A stretch of 64,000 nucleotides of DNA from Marinobacter sp. es.048 (GCF_900188435.1 NZ_FYFA01000001.1:2294001-2358000); one strand, 5' to 3'; numbered from the stretch's first letter, positions 17,873 through 26,112 are shown. Notes: a model not told the origin generated them from the sequence alone. Numbers and translations: made by a program.

Positions 17873-18841
17873 TTATTCCAGATGTTTCAAAAATTGCAGT
17901 CGGGTGTTCAGCAGATCCAGATAGTCTTCTTGCCTCTCAGGGTCCATAAAGGAGTTCGTGATGATATGGAGAGCCTCGATCTCAATGTTTTTGACAAGCT
18001 TCTCGATTCGTTTTGTGCAAGCCGTCCCAAGAAGCCCAGCCTTAATTCCGAGCTCAATGAAGTCACACCCTGCGTAAAAACCGTTTCCCATGGTTTCGTA
18101 GTATGAGGGTTGCCCAGAAGACAAAAAACGCAGCGCCATCGGATTCTCCGACTTACCGCTGTAAAGGGTCGATGCCAGAACGTCGTAACAAGGGGTCAGT
18201 TTGAACGCTGGATGGTAGAGGAAGCTGATGTTCTTGAGGTGGTGATCGTCATTACCTACGGCGTAACTGAACACAAGCCGCATCAGAAGTTCCATAGCGA
18301 CTGCCAGACCTGCATGCTTGACGACCAGTTCCAACACCTCCTGGTAACTCGCCGCAGTATACTTATGCCCATAATCGCGGTTCGAAATCCCCAGGGCTTG
18401 CATTACGTCCTCTTGATGGACCTTTGACCCATCCCCGAAGATTCGATCATATCGCTGAATGATGAACACCAAGTGCTCGTCCTGGAGCCTTAAAAGCCCG
18501 CAGGGCGGGACCTCAAAGCCCACTCGTTTCATTAGTGTGAGCGTTGTATGTTCATTTTCAGCAACATTGGGATATACCTCCGGCGATGGCTTCATGATGT
18601 ACTGTCCACCGCTGTCGACCAGCTTCAGTTTCCCTTCCTCTATGGCCATCTGACACTTCATCTGCACACCACTGATTGAAAAGCCTTGCGTCTGTTTGGG
18701 CATGGCTTTTACCAGCTCAGATCGGCTTTCAGGGACATTCAAATCGATCTTTTTGTCCCCGAAAAGGCGTTCAAGGCATTTCGGGTGGTAACCCGGCTCG
18801 CCGTTCCTCGCCAGTGCTTTAAGACATATCAAGCAGTTCAA
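17873..18841 (-). CDS. hipT: HipT-like Ser/Thr kinase toxin (HipBST)
   Basis: A 322-residue HipA-fold kinase that lacks the HipA N-terminal subdomain, which is supplied by the separate gene upstream. The N-terminus has a CxxC...HxxxC cluster (CLICLKAL ... YHPKCLERLFG). The loop GFSISGVQMK contains the SIS serine pair (Ser55, Ser57) that in E. coli HipT is autophosphorylated. Kinase motifs include YIMKPSPEVYPNVAENEH, QRYDR, the catalytic-loop NDDHHLKN and the DFG-like CYDVLAS. Start is a TTG with AGGAG upstream, overlapping hipS by 23 bases. In the studied system HipT phosphorylates TrpS. Confidence 0.82.
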   Translation of the reverse strand: MNCLICLKALARNGEPGYHPKCLERLFGDKKIDLNVPESRSELVKAMPKQTQGFSISGVQMKCQMAIEEGKLKLVDSGGQYIMKPSPEVYPNVAENEHTTLTLMKRVGFEVPPCGLLRLQDEHLVFIIQRYDRIFGDGSKVHQEDVMQALGISNRDYGHKYTAASYQEVLELVVKHAGLAVAMELLMRLVFSYAVGNDDHHLKNISFLYHPAFKLTPCYDVLASTLYSGKSENPMALRFLSSGQPSYYETMGNGFYAGCDFIELGIKAGLLGTACTKRIEKLVKNIEIEALHIITNSFMDPERQEDYLDLLNTRLQFLKHLE

Positions 18842-19136
18842 TGGTCACAGCTCCTGGTAAATCGTCCCCGTTATGTACCAACAGGGCAAATTCGTCATCT
18901 GGATCGATATGTTGTTCTCGGGCTTGTACTTGTTTCAGCCATCCCTCGCTTACAAGACCACTGAAGTAGGGGGGCAACCCCTCATATTCAAATGTTTCAG
19001 ATCGCAGCGGCAAGCTTTTGCTCAGAGGAGGCTGACGAAATCTGAGGTAGTCATTGTCGTACTGGAATCGGACGGTTGTACCCTCTCGTTCCAGGAGTCC
19101 GGCCAGGCGGCCATGCATTCGAACTAATGCTTTCAT
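18819..19136 (-). CDS. hipS: HipS-like small protein (HipA N-terminal subdomain)
   Basis: A 105-residue protein equivalent to the N-terminal subdomain 1 of HipA: a short beta sheet (MKALVRMHGRLAGLLERE, VRFQYDNDYL) followed by the LPPYFSGLVSEGWLKQVQAR helix and FALLVHNGDDLPGAVTI. In the HipBST system HipS is the antitoxin, unlike HipA where this domain is part of the toxin. It overlaps hipB by four bases (ATGA) and hipT by 23 bases, so the three are translated together. Confidence 0.82.
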   Translation of the reverse strand: MKALVRMHGRLAGLLEREGTTVRFQYDNDYLRFRQPPLSKSLPLRSETFEYEGLPPYFSGLVSEGWLKQVQAREQHIDPDDEFALLVHNGDDLPGAVTIELLDMS

Positions 19137-19432
19137 TTCAGCTCAATCCAAACTTTGAAATTAAGAACCTGACCAACTGTTTTGAGCGTCTGAATGGTTG
19201 GGTTGCCTGTCCCGCCTTCCATCGCTCTATAAGTGTTCGGCGACAACCCGCCCAGCTCACTGACATCATTCGGGGTCAGATCCAGATCTTCTCTTCGAGC
19301 CTTCAGCACATCCGCTAGATCGGCCAGTGGCCGCAGGTCCGGCTCAGTCGATGCCTCGATGGTATTGGCTAGTGTTTGAAGGCGCTCGATCTCTTCGTTT
19401 ACCGCAGCGACCAGGCTTGCTTTCGTATTCAT
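19133..19432 (-). CDS. hipB: HipB-like HTH regulator of HipBST
   Basis: A 99-residue Xre-type DNA-binding protein. A helical N-terminal extension (about residues 1-40) is followed by a helix-turn-helix (LADVLKARREDLDLTPNDVSELGGLSPNTYRAMEGGTGNPTIQTL) and a short beta tail (LNFKVWIEL) of the kind HipB uses to dimerise. It is first in the operon. An 8-bp inverted repeat 30-63 bases upstream of the start is a likely operator for autoregulation. Confidence 0.82.
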   Translation of the reverse strand: MNTKASLVAAVNEEIERLQTLANTIEASTEPDLRPLADLADVLKARREDLDLTPNDVSELGGLSPNTYRAMEGGTGNPTIQTLKTVGQVLNFKVWIELK

Positions 19433-19461
19433 GGTACAAAGTGCCTTACAATGTATTGAGC

Positions 19462-19495
19462 TATAGTGAGATAATATTAAATATGTTTCACTATA
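19462..19495. promoter_or_regulatory. Candidate HipB operator
   Basis: Perfect inverted repeat TATAGTGA ... TCACTATA separated by 18 A/T-rich bases, 30-63 bases upstream of the hipB start. The spacing and AT content fit an operator overlapping the promoter. This is inference from symmetry only. Confidence 0.55.
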
Positions 19496-19700
19496 ATGCG
19501 TTAAATGCTGCTTTAGGTCAATTTATTCATATATGAATCCATATAATCCGTTTTGCATTCACTTTGCTGCACATAAATCCACATCTACACACAACTGCAC
19601 ACTCTTTTTTCAACTGTGGACCAAGCACTTAAACGCCACTGGTGGAAGTTATGAAGATATTTGTAGAAGGCTGACAGACTCTGCCAGCCAAGCTGAGGGG

Positions 19701-20040
19701 TCAGGAGCAGAGATGAGCGAATTTATTTTTGAGGTTTTCCAGCTCGGCCTCACGGAGGAGATCGGCTTTTTGTGCTCGGTACAGTAAGCCGAAGGACTCT
19801 CGCATTTCGCGACGCAGATCGGTAACGTGTTCTTCAGTGAGCGGTGTTTCATCGAACCGCTTACCCTGTTCAAGCTCTAGGCCAAGGGCTTTTATATGGC
19901 GTTTGATAGAGTCCGGCCCCCACTTGACCAAACCGTGCTCATCGATAAAGCCGTCCGGCCCGGTGGACGCATAGATCCCCAGGACGAAGCCCAGCAGGCT
20001 GATTGAGTACAGGATTTTGTTCTTCAGAAATGTCGAAGTT
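19701..20040 (-). pseudogene. Membrane-anchored protein truncated by IS407-type element
   Basis: The open frame starts with a membrane helix (ILYSISLLGFVLGIYAST), then GPDGFIDEHGLVKWGPDSIK and a long charged helix (EEHVTDLRREMRESFGLLYR...) ending near 19701. Its 5-prime end is cut by the IS at 20041. Across the IS, an ATG at 21280-21282 reads MNFD into the same sequence but in a frame two bases off, so the gene appears to have suffered both the insertion and a small indel. The family is unknown. It would have followed the lipoprotein gene at 21434-22891 on the same strand. Confidence 0.5.
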
Positions 20041-20117
20041 TGACCCTACCCCAGAATTTAGGTCCATTTAAAACTGGAAAATCCGGCATGATAGAGCCTT
20101 GAGCAGGAGATCATGCC

Positions 20118-20384
20118 ATGAAGCGATCCCGTTACACCGAAGAGCAGATTGCCTTCGCCCTGAAGCAAGCCGAGCTGGGTACGCCGGTCCCGGAAGTCTG
20201 TCGGAAAATGGGCGTCTCGGATGCCACGTTCTACAACTGGCGCAAGAAGTATGGCGGCCTGGGGCCATCCGAGCTGAAGCGACTCAAGCAGCTGGAGGAG
20301 GAGAATCATCGCCTTAAGAAGCTGGTAGCGGACCTAAGCCTGGACAAGGCCATGCTTCAGGACGTGGTGGCAAAAAAGCTCTGA
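20118..20384 (+). CDS. IS407-type transposase OrfA
   Basis: An 88-residue DNA-binding subunit. The helix-turn-helix reads YTEEQIAFALKQAELGTPVPEV and is followed by SDATFYNWRKKYGG and a leucine-zipper-like region (LKQLEEENHRLKKLVADLSL). A6G near its end is a probable slippage site for making the OrfAB fusion. The sequence is close in pattern to OrfA of IS407-group elements. Confidence 0.92.
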   Translation: MKRSRYTEEQIAFALKQAELGTPVPEVCRKMGVSDATFYNWRKKYGGLGPSELKRLKQLEEENHRLKKLVADLSLDKAMLQDVVAKKL

Positions 20385-20407
20385 GACCGCCTCGTAAACG
20401 CCAACTG

Positions 20408-21259
20408 GTGGCTGACCTACAAAAGCGATATGGGGTCAGCGAACGCCAAGCGTGCGCGGTCTTGCAGTTTTCCAGGGCGTCTAATCGCTATCAATCGGTG
20501 GCGAGGGACTCGTCGGCGCTGTCGATGAGGATCCGTGAGATCACGCTCACGCGGCTTCACTACGGTTACCGGCGTGTGCACGTCCAGCTGCAACGGGAGG
20601 GTTGGCGTGATAATCACAAACGGGTTTACCGGTTATATCGGGACCAGGGGTTGTCACTTCGCCTCAAGCGTCCGAAGCGTAACAAGGCCGCCAAGAACCG
20701 ACAGCCGCTACAGCAGGCCAACCATCCCAATCACATCTGGGGCATGGATTTTGTCTCAGACGCGCTGTTTGATGGTCGACGTCTGCGTCTCCTGACGATC
20801 ATTGATCTGTTCACCAGGGAGTGCCTCGGCATTGTGGTTGGGCAGAGCCTGAAGGGCCACGATGTTCAGGAAGCCCTGACGGCGATTGCGCGCTTCCGGG
20901 GCAACCCGGAGGTGCTAAAGACCGACAACGGTTCGGAGTTTGCCGGCAAGGTCATGGATCGCTGGGCCTATGAGCGAAACATTGAAATCGACTTCTCACG
21001 GCCCGGGAAGCCTACCGACAACGCAACGGTAGAATCGTTCAATGGACGACTCCGGCAGGAATGTCTGAATGAAAATTGGTTCTTGTCACTGGCCGACGCC
21101 ATGGAGAAAATCGAAGCATGGAGGACTTTCTATAACCAAGTCAGACCCCATTCCGCATTGGAGTGGTGCACGCCCTCGGACTACGCCAGAAAACATGCGG
21201 TTTCACGAAGAAAACAGAAGCAACTGGAGCCGGATTTTTCCAACTCTGGGTGGACCTAA
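20408..21259 (+). CDS. IS407-type transposase OrfB
   Basis: The catalytic subunit, 283 residues from a GTG, or longer if made as an OrfAB frameshift product from the A6G site upstream. The HTH_21 region (LHYGYRRVHVQLQREGW) precedes the rve integrase core with the DDE residues in GMDFVSD, TDNGSEF and ESFNGRLRQE. The frame appears intact, so the element could still be active. Confidence 0.92.
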   Translation: MADLQKRYGVSERQACAVLQFSRASNRYQSVARDSSALSMRIREITLTRLHYGYRRVHVQLQREGWRDNHKRVYRLYRDQGLSLRLKRPKRNKAAKNRQPLQQANHPNHIWGMDFVSDALFDGRRLRLLTIIDLFTRECLGIVVGQSLKGHDVQEALTAIARFRGNPEVLKTDNGSEFAGKVMDRWAYERNIEIDFSRPGKPTDNATVESFNGRLRQECLNENWFLSLADAMEKIEAWRTFYNQVRPHSALEWCTPSDYARKHAVSRRKQKQLEPDFSNSGWT

Positions 21260-21390
21260 TTCGGGGTCAGGGTCAAGTTCATGACCCCGGTGGTGATTGC
21301 TGGTCCCAGGAAAGGGAGCGTAGAGGTACCTATTAGAAGAGGTCTGCTCTTGATGACTAATGCTGTTGCTCCTTTGTTCTCCTGTGTAGG

Positions 21391-21414
21391 GCCCCGTGCT
21401 GACTAGCACGGGGC
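21391..21414. terminator. Hairpin downstream of lipoprotein gene
   Basis: Perfect 11-bp stem GCCCCGTGCTG / TAGCACGGGGC. It lies 20 bases beyond the stop of the minus-strand lipoprotein gene. There is no clear T tract on either side, so termination is only probable. Confidence 0.5.
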
Positions 21415-21433
21415 ATTGATGATTCGAAGGAAA

Positions 21434-22891
21434 TCAGGCGTTTCCACCCCTTCTCCTCTCACGCTCCTGTTCGCGCAGCTGCTTGATAATGGCCTCTTCA
21501 ATCGTGTCGGGCTCACGGATATCGATCCGGCGACCGTCGGAAAAGCCATCGCGATCCAGCTCAAAGGTGAGCACGTCAGCTGTCTTCACCGCCTCAATGG
21601 TCAGATCGAGATAGTTGATGGTCTCATAATCCTTGCGTCGACCATTCTCATTCACGATGAAGTCGGCGACGGTAACCCCACCTTCATAATCACCACTGAA
21701 ACCACTGAATTCGGCATTTTTGCCTGCCATGGTAATTTCTGGTCCTTTCTCGATGTAGCCAACCAGGTTCTGGTACATACCGTCGATGTATTTGTCAGCT
21801 GACTTATCAATGTTGGCCGGGAGCTCGGGGTAAGTTTGTCTCATGACATAACCGCGATGATTCTCGCCCTTATAGTCAGCAATCTGATTGTCCAAGCGCT
21901 CCAGATTGTCTTCCAGATAGCTCACCTGCCGTTTGCGCTGGCTGTCGTTGCCAAACTTGCTGCGGGCTTCCGATAAGCGTTCTTTGTAAGCATCCTCAGA
22001 GACTTCTACAGCGGCGTAGGCACCGGTACCGTCACTTCCCCAGCCGCCTTTTTCACCCATCTTGGTCTTTGCATTGGGGATGTTGATCAAAGCGGCTTTC
22101 GTCGCCTTCACAATCTCACCAGCATAAGGTTCGAAGCGGGAGGCAAGTCGGATGTAGCCACAGGTTTTTTGCTCCCGAAGTAGGTTTACCGAAGTATACC
22201 CTCGCTGGCTTGGGCAAGATGAAGGCATTGCGCGGTTTGAGAAGTCGATTTTTCTGTAAGAACGAATCGGGTTCAGGCGCGAGCTAGCCTTTTCCAAGCC
22301 ATTGGCTTCTGCGATTTCATTCATGGTTGTAAGAGGACGCTCGATCTCAGCATTGTAGGCATCAATCGCATTGTCCAGGGCCTTTTGCGCTGCCTCATAT
22401 TCAGACTTCGCATCCGCGACATAGGCATCAAACTTTTCTCCGCCCTTGGAGATCTCCTCAATCTTGACTATCAGCTCCGCACGACGTGCCTGCGCCTCGG
22501 CGATATCCTCGGCGATTTCCGCTTCAGCCTTCTCAGCAGCCTCAGTTACCGCTGTATCCAGTGCGGACTGAAAGGCATCCAGATCAAAGCCGTTGCGGTC
22601 GCCCTCGTATTGGAGTTCAATCTTTGGGACGCCTTCACCTTCTTGATAGGCGTCCCAGGCAATGCTCTCTGCACTTTTCAGGGCAGAGCGATCGTGGCTG
22701 TATCGCCTGTAGGCATCCAACGCCCCTTTCTTAATGCCGTAAACATTGCCTTCCACTTCGATGATCTCTGCGAATTCTCGAACCATTTTGGTATCAAGCA
22801 CCCCGTCACCGGGGTAATCGCTACAACCGACCATGGTTGCGGTAAAGCCCATCAGCAGGGCGGAAAGGCTACTGCGTTTAACATCCAGCAT
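21434..22891 (-). CDS. Large coiled-coil lipoprotein of unknown function
   Basis: A 485-residue protein with a lipoprotein signal (hydrophobic run then TMVGCSD). Residues about 90-200 form an Ala/Glu/Lys-rich coiled coil (AAEKAEAEIAEDIAEAQARR...). A cysteine-containing middle section follows (SSCPSQRG, KTCGYIRL), then a second helical segment and a C-terminal region starting EITMAGKNAEFSGFSGDYEGG that looks like beta sandwich, ending in an Arg-rich tail. I do not recognise the family. It is in the accessory region and was probably cotranscribed with the membrane protein now broken by the IS. It may be envelope-associated phage or conjugation exclusion cargo, but nothing proves this. Confidence 0.7.
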   Translation of the reverse strand: MLDVKRSSLSALLMGFTATMVGCSDYPGDGVLDTKMVREFAEIIEVEGNVYGIKKGALDAYRRYSHDRSALKSAESIAWDAYQEGEGVPKIELQYEGDRNGFDLDAFQSALDTAVTEAAEKAEAEIAEDIAEAQARRAELIVKIEEISKGGEKFDAYVADAKSEYEAAQKALDNAIDAYNAEIERPLTTMNEIAEANGLEKASSRLNPIRSYRKIDFSNRAMPSSCPSQRGYTSVNLLREQKTCGYIRLASRFEPYAGEIVKATKAALINIPNAKTKMGEKGGWGSDGTGAYAAVEVSEDAYKERLSEARSKFGNDSQRKRQVSYLEDNLERLDNQIADYKGENHRGYVMRQTYPELPANIDKSADKYIDGMYQNLVGYIEKGPEITMAGKNAEFSGFSGDYEGGVTVADFIVNENGRRKDYETINYLDLTIEAVKTADVLTFELDRDGFSDGRRIDIREPDTIEEAIIKQLREQERERRRGGNA

Positions 22892-23041
22892 GAAACTTCC
22901 TTATGTTGTTTGTGTAACTTGGCCCTTTCGATTCAGAGCCTAATGGAACTCCGCGTTTTGTCTCCTCCGTTTGGTTATTCTGAGGACATTAAGTTGCCAT
23001 TTTTTAACGGCTTTTTCAGCACTTCCTCAGTCTTTCGTATC

Positions 23042-23300
23042 TCACAGCGAGAACAGTTCCGCTTTGTTGCCCTGATACGTCCAGTAAAAACTGGATGAAA
23101 CGGGTTCACCATCCGGGTATTTGACCACGCCGCGATCACCGTCGTTCTCCAATGCATCAATGTGATCTTCAATGCCTACTTGAACAGCGTCACGAGTTTC
23201 CAGCGTTCATCCAGCCCACGCTGCTCTCAGGCCAGTTTCTCTTCCCGCAACGGCGGTGCTTTCGCTCTGATGCGCTTTTCATGGTGAAAATCTCCTGTGC
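23042..23300 (-). pseudogene. Remnants of two small genes
   Basis: From 23216 to 23042 an open frame without a start reads as genuine protein (ETRDAVQVGIEDHIDALEND ... YWTYQGNKAELFSL). Just upstream a second frame, following a GGAGAT site and ATG, reads MKSAS in one phase, while the neighbouring phase reads KAPPLREEKLA, stop, EQRGLDERWKLVTLFK, which looks like the real protein with a nonsense change. Families are unknown. Both are decayed. Confidence 0.35.
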
Positions 23301-23506
23301 CTTTTTCTTAACGTTGCTCCTTTGAGGGCAGCTACGGCTGCTTGAGCTACCCAATGGCAGAGGTTGTCAGCAGCTTGGTCTCAATGATGTCGTCCTTCTC
23401 AAGCTGAGCGACGATCTCCTCCGGAATTAGCAAAGCCTCGGATCCCTTGTAGGGGATCATTGGCTCACACAGCCACCACCCGGTCGGTGCTGGCTGCGCC
23501 TCTAAG

Positions 23507-24205
23507 TGCTACTTTTCCAATGGTTTGGGGTGGCTTAATTTCAAAGGTAGCGATAAGCAAGTTGTTGAATGCGGATTGAGGGGGCTCGTGGCCCGTCGGT
23601 CGTTAGCAAGTGCTACATTTTGAATGCTTTGGAGCGGATAAATAATTCAGAATGTAGCAGGAAACGGTCAGATGCCTTGAGCTGGGAGGTTTTTCGTTTC
23701 TGACCAAGCCCATCGATCGGTCTCAGAGTTGGTCTGGTGCTACATTTTCAATTGCCAATGAAGCCACTCATCAAAACATAGCATTTCACTGTGTGTGGAC
23801 TCTTAGCGTGGGCTTGTCGAGCTGGCCACCAGCTTCCTGATGCTACGTTTGAAATTGATTTCGCCTAGAATAATCAAAAGAGTAGCATTTTACATGGCCT
23901 CCTCTTTGTTCGAAGCTTGCCGTACCTCGCCTAAATGCTACATTTTCAATGTTTTGTGGCAGGTTTGATGTGGTGTTCAGTGGTGAAGACCTATGTGATC
24001 TGGCTTCATGCTACATTTCTGATGGTTTTCCGAGTTGTGGGCACCATAAACATAGCAAGAGACCACGCTATGTCTCGGCATTGGGTGCTTGGGTAGCTAA
24101 TTCCCCTCCCATCCGCTCATGATTCCACCATCAGGTGGCCGAAATAATCAAAAATGTAGCATGACAGATTAAAAACGTAGTTTCTCAGCTCGATTAAGTA
24201 GCATC
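23507..24205. repeat. Array of paired inverted repeats (TGCTACATTTTSAAT)
   Basis: At least thirteen copies of a 12-15 base motif, consensus TGCTACATTTTSAAT, occur here in both orientations. Forward copies start at 23507, 23611, 23738, 23841, 23936 and 24009, spaced about 73-127 bases. Most are followed 15-35 bases later by a reverse copy (ending near 23551, 23659, 23783, 23887, 24057), giving hairpin-capable units of about 45-50 bases. Three more reverse-type copies lie at 24156-24161, about 24176 and 24198-24203. No gene is readable in the stretch. The function is unknown: candidates are a DNA-binding protein array, replication or partition iterons, or structured RNA or single-stranded DNA hairpins. 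Confidence 0.8.
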
Positions 24206-24225
24206 TGCGGCTGACGCGTTGATCG

Positions 24226-24472
24226 TCAGTTGGAACGGGGTAGAACCCCTTCATTGAGCGTCTTGAAAGAGGACGGTTGGCCAACCACATCCAGATGGGG
24301 CATCCGCATCATGATGTGCTTGACGTAGCCGCCACCCGGCAACATTGCGTGTTTCGGGATGTCGAGGTCGAGCAGGCACTCTTTCCTGTAGACCTGAGTG
24401 ATTTCTTTGTCGTCATTGACCACAACATCGACTATACGCGCTAATCGCGTATTGGCGTTCTGGTTGGGCTAC
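24226..24472 (-). pseudogene. ORF fragment, family unknown
   Basis: An open frame of about 80 codons with no clear ATG (GTG candidates near VVVNDD) and protein-like content: NTRLARIVDVVVNDDKEI, YRKECLLDLDIPKHAMLPG, GGYVKHIMMRMPHLDVVG. It is probably the C-terminal part of a larger gene that lost its start. It lies 68 bases left of the IS2-type element. I cannot name the family. Confidence 0.4.
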
Positions 24473-24611
24473 GCCCTTGATTCGCCGGGTTTAGGCGATT
24501 TCTGTTGGAGTCAACTCGGCTCACATGTAGTGATCATCAGTGTAGTAGCCCCCATTTAAACCGGACACCTTGGTAGAAGCAAAGGCCTAGGCATAGACCT
24601 AGTGCAAAGGA

Positions 24612-24998
24612 GTGTCCAAGGTGGAGAGAATCGAAGTCATAACCGGAGTGCAACGTCGTCGCCGGTATTCCGCACAGGAGAAGGCATTCATGGTTGCTGA
24701 GTGTGAGCGGCCAGGCATGTCAGTGTCGCTTGTAGCGCGACGTCATGGTATATCAGCAAGTCTGTTGTTCCGTTGGAAGAAGCTGATGAAAGACGGTGGC
24801 ATGTCCGCGATTGAATCCGGTGATGAGGTTGTCAGTGCATCCGAGGTGAAGGCCCTGAACAAAAAGGTTCGGGACCTGGAGCGGATGTTGGGCCGCAAGA
24901 CGATGGAAGCTGAAATACTCCGGGAAGCTCTGGAGGTGGCTCAGTCAAAAAAGTTGATCTCGCGCATGCCGTTGCTGCCACCGGACGATACCCTCTGA
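24612..24998 (+). CDS. IS2-type transposase OrfA
   Basis: A 128-residue DNA-binding subunit from GTG 24612; a GTG at 24621 is an alternative start. The helix-turn-helix (RRYSAQEKAFMVAECERPG ... VARRHGISASLLFRWKK) is followed by a coiled coil (LNKKVRDLERMLGRKTMEAE), the same layout as IS2 OrfA. The slippery A6G lies at 24947-24953. Confidence 0.92.
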   Translation: MSKVERIEVITGVQRRRRYSAQEKAFMVAECERPGMSVSLVARRHGISASLLFRWKKLMKDGGMSAIESGDEVVSASEVKALNKKVRDLERMLGRKTMEAEILREALEVAQSKKLISRMPLLPPDDTL

Positions 24999-25828
24999 AG
25001 CGGGTAGCGGAGGTACTGAAGGTATCGCGCTCCAACCTTCTGGATCGCCTTCACGGCCGCCAGAAAGGTAGATGTCCCAGATACAAAAAACAGGACGATG
25101 ACCGGCATTTGCCGGTTATCAGAGAGCTGTGTGAAGTCCGTGCGGCCAATGGCTATCGAAGGATTACGGCACGCTTGAATCGGTTGCTTGCAGCCAACGA
25201 TGAGCGAGTGAACCACAAGCGTGTGTACCGGCTGATGAAGCAGGATGGGCTGTTGTTGCCCCGTTACACGGGCCGGCCTCAGGAGCGTTGTCACAACGGC
25301 CAGGTCATTACGTTGAAGCCGGACCTCCGTTGGTGCTCAGACGGCTTCGAGATCCGCTGTTGGAATAAGGAGGTGGTTCGCGTGGCCTTCAGCCTGGACT
25401 GCTGTGATCGGGAACTGATGCGCTATGTGGCGACGACCGGGGGAGTCACCGCTGAGATGGTCCAGGACCTGTTGCTGGAAAGCCTGGAATACCGCTTCGG
25501 CCAGTCAGAGCATGTTCCACACCCGCTGGAATGGCTGACGGACAATGGCAGCTGCTACATTGCCAAAGAAACGCGAGCGTTCGCATCTTCTCTGGGCTTT
25601 GTGGTGTGCACTACGCCTGTGAGAAGCCCGCAGAGCAACGGCATGGCTGAGGCCTTCGTGAAGACGTTCAAAAGGGACTATATTTACCTGAACGATCTTC
25701 CCGACGCCGCCTCTGTGATGGCGAAGTTGCCGGAATGGATCGAGGACTATAACCGCAGTCACCCACACAAGGGACTGAAAATGAAATCGCCCTGGGAATA
25801 CCGGGCGGAACTGGCATCAAATGAATGA
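24944..25828 (+). CDS. IS2-type transposase OrfB
   Basis: The catalytic part, expressed by a -1 frameshift at 24947-24953 because the frame has no good independent start before 25109. Features are GYRRITARLNRLL, then NHKRVYRLMKQDGLLLPR, the SDGFEIRCWN aspartate, WLTDNGSCY and the glutamate in SNGMAEAFVKTFKRDYI. The frame runs without stops to SPWEYRAELASNE, so the element looks intact. Confidence 0.9.
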   Translation, partial: VKKVDLAHAVAATGRYPLKRVAEVLKVSRSNLLDRLHGRQKGRCPRYKKQDDDRHLPVIRELCEVRAANGYRRITARLNRLLAANDERVNHKRVYRLMKQDGLLLPRYTGRPQERCHNGQVITLKPDLRWCSDGFEIRCWNKEVVRVAFSLDCCDRELMRYVATTGGVTAEMVQDLLLESLEYRFGQSEHVPHPLEWLTDNGSCYIAKETRAFASSLGFVVCTTPVRSPQSNGMAEAFVKTFKRDYIYLNDLPDAASVMAKLPEWIEDYNRSHPHKGLKMKSPWEYRAELASNE

Positions 25829-25864
25829 GGTGGTGTCTGGTTTAGCGGGGGCAACTACAATCAG

Positions 25865-26078
25865 GCAGCCGAATGAACGTGGGGTTGGTCACCGAGGCCT
25901 GAGCATCGTCAGCCATATCCAGAAGTTCTCGCCAGCCGAGGCCTTCGATGCAGTTTTCCGGGAAGTGGTTGTCGGCCGCGTGCGCCTGAAGGGGGTTGTC
26001 CGAGTCGCCGGAATCGAGAGAGGCGACCACCCTGCCAAACCAGTAATGCATGATTTCGAAAGCGGCTTGTTCTAACAC
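25865..26078 (-). pseudogene. Small gene interrupted near its 3-prime end by IS2-type element
   Basis: A frame from 26078 reads MLEQAAFEIMHYWFGRVVAS ... FPENCIEGLGWRELLDMADD and reaches ...NPTFIRLPD at the IS boundary. If the IS and one ATCAG copy are removed, the frame continues HYM and stops, giving a 76-residue protein. With the IS present it reads four or five altered residues into the element. The function is therefore possibly retained. I do not recognise the family. The gene lies upstream of the 24226-24472 fragment on the same strand. Confidence 0.5.
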
Positions 26079-26112
26079 ATATAGGCTTTAAATCCGGCAG
26101 GTGGGGTTCGTC

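Larger units (their letters stand above)
20041..21275 (+). mobile_element. IS3-family insertion sequence, IS407 group
   Basis: A complete 1235-bp element with terminal inverted repeats beginning TGACCCTRNCCC and ending in GGACCT-type sequence. It has two overlapping transposase frames, and an AGTT four-base direct repeat lies immediately outside both ends, the duplication size usual for the IS407 group. It interrupts a membrane-protein gene. A 56-bp fused-ends derivative of the same element is present at 32796-32851. Confidence 0.9.
24541..25859 (+). mobile_element. IS3-family insertion sequence, IS2 group
   Basis: A complete 1319-bp element. Terminal inverted repeats begin TGTAGTAGCCCCC at the left and TGTAGTTGCCCCC (reverse strand) at the right. 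A perfect five-base target duplication ATCAG flanks it at 24536-24540 and 25860-25864, as expected for the IS2 group. It carries orfA and orfB with an A6G slippage site. It interrupts a small minus-strand gene near its 3-prime end. Confidence 0.93.

Noticed and set aside
18110-18427. Plus-strand frames across the HipT gene
   Set aside because: They are shadows of hipT, whose kinase motifs are conserved on the minus strand.
23507-24205. The repeat array as a CRISPR
   Set aside because: The repeats alternate orientation, their spacing varies between 73 and 127 bases, and the repeat sequence is degenerate. No cas gene is near. It also lacks the integron attC core sites.
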